The position numbers and the translations under genes are program-made. This document shows, one piece after another, positions 61,499 to 64,000 of a DNA stretch of 64,000 bases. Source of the stretch: Lanius collurio (lineage: Eukaryota; Chordata; Aves; Passeriformes; Laniidae); the NCBI GenBank assembly GCA_020086605.1, contig JACBWW010000018.1:14303811-14367810 (forward strand), given 5' to 3'. The notes below the pieces were generated by a model. That model searched no databases. It saw nothing but the letters and a program-made list of their open reading frames with translations, and had not been told where the DNA came from. Positions within the stretch are counted from its first letter, which is position 1. Each line of letters starts with the position of its first letter.

Positions 61499-61504
61499 AA
61501 TAAA
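61499..61504 (+). promoter_or_regulatory. AATAAA poly(A)-signal candidate
   Basis: A canonical hexamer about 1.3 kb after the stop, followed by TTGTCTTTTCTCTTTG as a plausible U-rich downstream element. Confidence 0.4.
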
Positions 61505-62299
61505 GAATTGTCTTTTCTCTTTGCTCCTGCAGCTTGTTCCTATTCAAACCTCCCAGGCTCAGAAGCCCCCTCTTCCCATCCAGTCACTGGCTGCAAAGGC
61601 TGTAGACAAGGATTGTCCTTCTGTAGAGACGACCTCAAAAGCTGGTCCTGGGCAAGACAGAGGGGAACTCTGTGCATCTGGAAAAACAAGTGCCCAGACT
61701 GTGCAGAGGGCACTATTACTGCCTAGAAAATGCTGGAAGAGTCATTTGCTGCACTTGGTCCAATGCTGAATCTGCAGAGGAAGAAGCTCTGGGTGTTTCT
61801 GAGCCACCAGCATTGCTTAGTCCTTTGAGGTTATCTCCCTTCCTCAAAGATGGTTGAAAAGATTAATCATGTTGGCTCCCCAAAGAACTGCCCACAGGTC
61901 TCTGCCTTCAAAAAGCCTTCCCTGCTTAAGTGCCTCTTCTGTAAATGCTTAACCTCCCTCCCCCTTCTCAAAACAGCCAAAGGAGAAGCTGGGGGGAAGG
62001 AGGGGAGGGCAGCTGTTCAGTTTGGAGAGCTGACACCCATTTCATTGTCCCTCCACGTGCACCATGTTGCTGCATCCAAAGCTTGACCCCTAATGCTGCA
62101 CCTTCTGCATGGGTCTGTGCTGCCATCCCCCAACAACCATTGCCCAAGTGCATCCTGCAGAGCTGCCCCTCGATGCAGCCCCAGCCCTCCCAGGGATCCC
62201 ACCAGCTGGTTCTCCTGCGAGGAGGTGCAGGGGCTGGCACAGGTCATGGTTTGTTTGCTGCTGTGGTGGTCAGCCAGAGCTGTGTCTAAATGCAGGGAA

Positions 62300-62305
62300 A
62301 ATAAA
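62300..62305 (+). promoter_or_regulatory. AATAAA poly(A)-signal candidate
   Basis: A canonical hexamer about 2.1 kb after the stop, followed by a GU/U-rich stretch (TCTGTGCCTGTCTTTGTC). It has the best downstream element of the three candidates, but transcript extent is unknown. Confidence 0.4.
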
Positions 62306-63795
62306 CTGAACACATCTGTGCCTGTCTTTGTCTTTCTTCAGTGAAATATTAGAAGGAGAGACTGGGGAATTCGGGGTCTGCTTCGTGATGGTGTCTAACC
62401 TTTTGGAGTTTCCTGCTTTAGACCTTAGAGCAGAGCCTCCCTCTCCATGCTGGAGGAGCGTGGATTGTGTGTGTGGGCTTCTGGCTGCCTGTCCATCTCC
62501 CTTGCTCTGTATCCAGCTGTGCAGTAACTTCCACACCACAGACAGGCTGCAGGCAGTTTGGTGAGCAGAGGGAGTCGCAGTTGCTCTGCACTGCTGGGGA
62601 GTGCAGGGCCACAGGCACCTCAGCTCTGGTGCAGCGCCGTGGAGCAGCCTCAGGGGGATGCACTAATTCAGGACTCAGTTGCACACATGGCCCCTGAATC
62701 CTCAAGAAGGGAAGTGACTCTGGGCTGCCCGGGCCATGCTGTTCACTGCCCTGCTCTGCCAACGGGACCTGCTGGCAGCCTGAGCCAGGCTGAAGCCAGG
62801 AAATGGGAATGCAGTGCATCAAAGGCACTTCTCCTGTTTGTTTGTTTTCCCAGCTCTCTGCTCTGGCAAAGTCTAGCTCAGAAGTTGAGTTGTATTTCTG
62901 CTGCAACAGCAGAGGTGGATGCCAAGTTTATTGGCACTCTGCAGCCTCACAGGAGCAAGTGGCAGAGCTCTTTGGGGTAAAATACAACATAGGTTCTTGT
63001 ATCCAAGTGGGATGGGTTGCCACCAAGGTGGCTTGGACTCTGAGATACTAATTTTAACTCTTAGATTTGGTGCAAGGGCCTGGCATCTGGCAGAGCTGTC
63101 AGGGTCACATCCAAAGTGCCTGTGGGGCACCTGCATCCCTGTGAAAAGAAAGCTGACAACAATACTGAACGTATACACTCCTCCTTGGTCAAATATGCCC
63201 CGGGACAACCTGCACTTATATTTTGCTTCCTCCTACTTCAATTCACATTTTTACTTCTCTCTTGACCTGCCAGTCTGGTAATTGCTGCTTCCCAAAGCCC
63301 TGTCATGAAGCAGCTCCCCAGGGAGTCAATGCCTGCAGTCACAGCACTGAGCACAAAGCTGATGTGCATTCCAGAGCCTACTTCATGGCTCCCAGGCCAG
63401 CTCCAAGCTCCTCTAGGTAAGGCTTGGCCACCAAAGGGAAGCACAACCCACTTAGGTGTTGGCCATGTGTTATACTTTCCCCAGTTCTATCACCAGCAAC
63501 AGGAGCCTTTTGGAGATGGAGGTGGTTGAACCGTGCCTTAGTTCCTTGTGCACTCTGCCATGCCCTTCCCAATAATAATAATGTAAGTAGAGTGGGATTA
63601 GCAGGGTTGATTTATGACAGTCAACGAGGAAAAAAAAACAACTCCCTATAAAGGAAATGTAATGGAATTTAGAAGTATTTAAAACAACAACTGAGGTCGT
63701 TCTGTGTGTGTGTGCATGCGTTTGGGTGTGGATGTGGTTTTGAAAGTGAAGCCTGCATGGTGTTACTCCATGCCAGGGGACCTTTACTACCAAGA

Positions 63796-63814
63796 TTTGT
63801 TTTGTTTTGTTTTG
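63796..63814. repeat. TTTTG simple repeat
   Basis: Nearly four units of TTTTG. This is ordinary low-complexity DNA. Confidence 0.9.
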
Positions 63815-64000
63815 ATGTCCAAGTGGGCCCCAGCCAAGTTCACTTGCCCCTTACACAGAGCTGCTGTAGGTTGTGGGGGCACTGGAGGAGCCTGCTCTGT
63901 GCCACAGGCATGTCTCAGCAAAGGGAGGTCAGTCATATTTCAGGACAATACAGATGAATTATGCCTGCATTAAGGACAAGATTGCATAGATGCAGCAACA

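Larger units (their letters stand above)
60198..61520 (+). other. P3H2: Putative P3H2 3' UTR
   Basis: The UTR begins after the TGA. Its first 110 bases are strongly AU-rich. The end is uncertain: possible hexamers are ATTAAA at 60219, AATAAA at 61499 and AATAAA at 62300. I set the boundary just after the second because it is followed by a T-rich stretch. Confidence 0.45.
61521..64000. other. Probable intergenic DNA downstream of P3H2
   Basis: No coding exon is recognised on either strand. In amniotes TP63 usually lies tail-to-tail beyond P3H2, but none of its SAM-domain exon is seen here. Simple repeats occur near the end: AAT x4 at 63571-63582, a short TG run near 63703, and TTTTG units at 63796-63814. 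Confidence 0.6.

Noticed and set aside
60198..64000. 3' end of TP63 on the minus strand
   Set aside because: No SAM-domain or terminal-inhibitory-domain coding sequence was found; TP63 must lie beyond the window if synteny holds.

Overview
The window is vertebrate nuclear DNA, most likely from a bird. The evidence is one multi-exon collagen-modifying gene with GT-AG introns, one recognisable CR1 LINE end, only a few worn ancient SINE-like remnants, and otherwise low repeat density. There are no operons, phage genes or CRISPR arrays. The bird assignment is an inference from repeat type and density.

The only gene I can support is P3H2 (prolyl 3-hydroxylase 2, also LEPREL1) on the + strand. Fourteen coding exons lie between 45413 and 60197. 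They join without a phase conflict into 546 codons plus a TGA stop. By comparison with the family they are exons 2 to 15. Exon 1, which carries the signal peptide and the first tetratricopeptide-like segment, is not in the window. The product is an endoplasmic-reticulum Fe(II)/2-oxoglutarate dioxygenase that 3-hydroxylates prolines in collagen chains. The iron ligands (HxD and a distal His), the 2-oxoglutarate Arg, two CXXXC motifs and the C-terminal KDEL signal are all visible.

Layout: 1-45412 has no supported coding exon and is best read as the large first intron (or intron plus upstream sequence). It contains a 368-base assembly gap (18605-18972) flanked by a perfect 52-bp inverted repeat, a short CR1 end near 24.4 kb, a 62-bp tandem duplication near 32.0 kb, three MIR-like remnants (34.3, 36.0 and 43.0 kb), a short hairpin at 31.2 kb and a few blocks that look like conserved regulatory DNA. 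45413-60197 holds the exons, with introns from 92 bp to about 2.8 kb. From 60198 there is a 3' UTR with an AU-rich element and several possible polyadenylation signals, then apparently non-coding intergenic DNA to 64000.

I found no clear new biological system. The observations most worth checking are the inverted repeat at the gap, the compact AU-rich element and poly(A) hexamer just after the stop, and the candidate conserved elements in intron 1.
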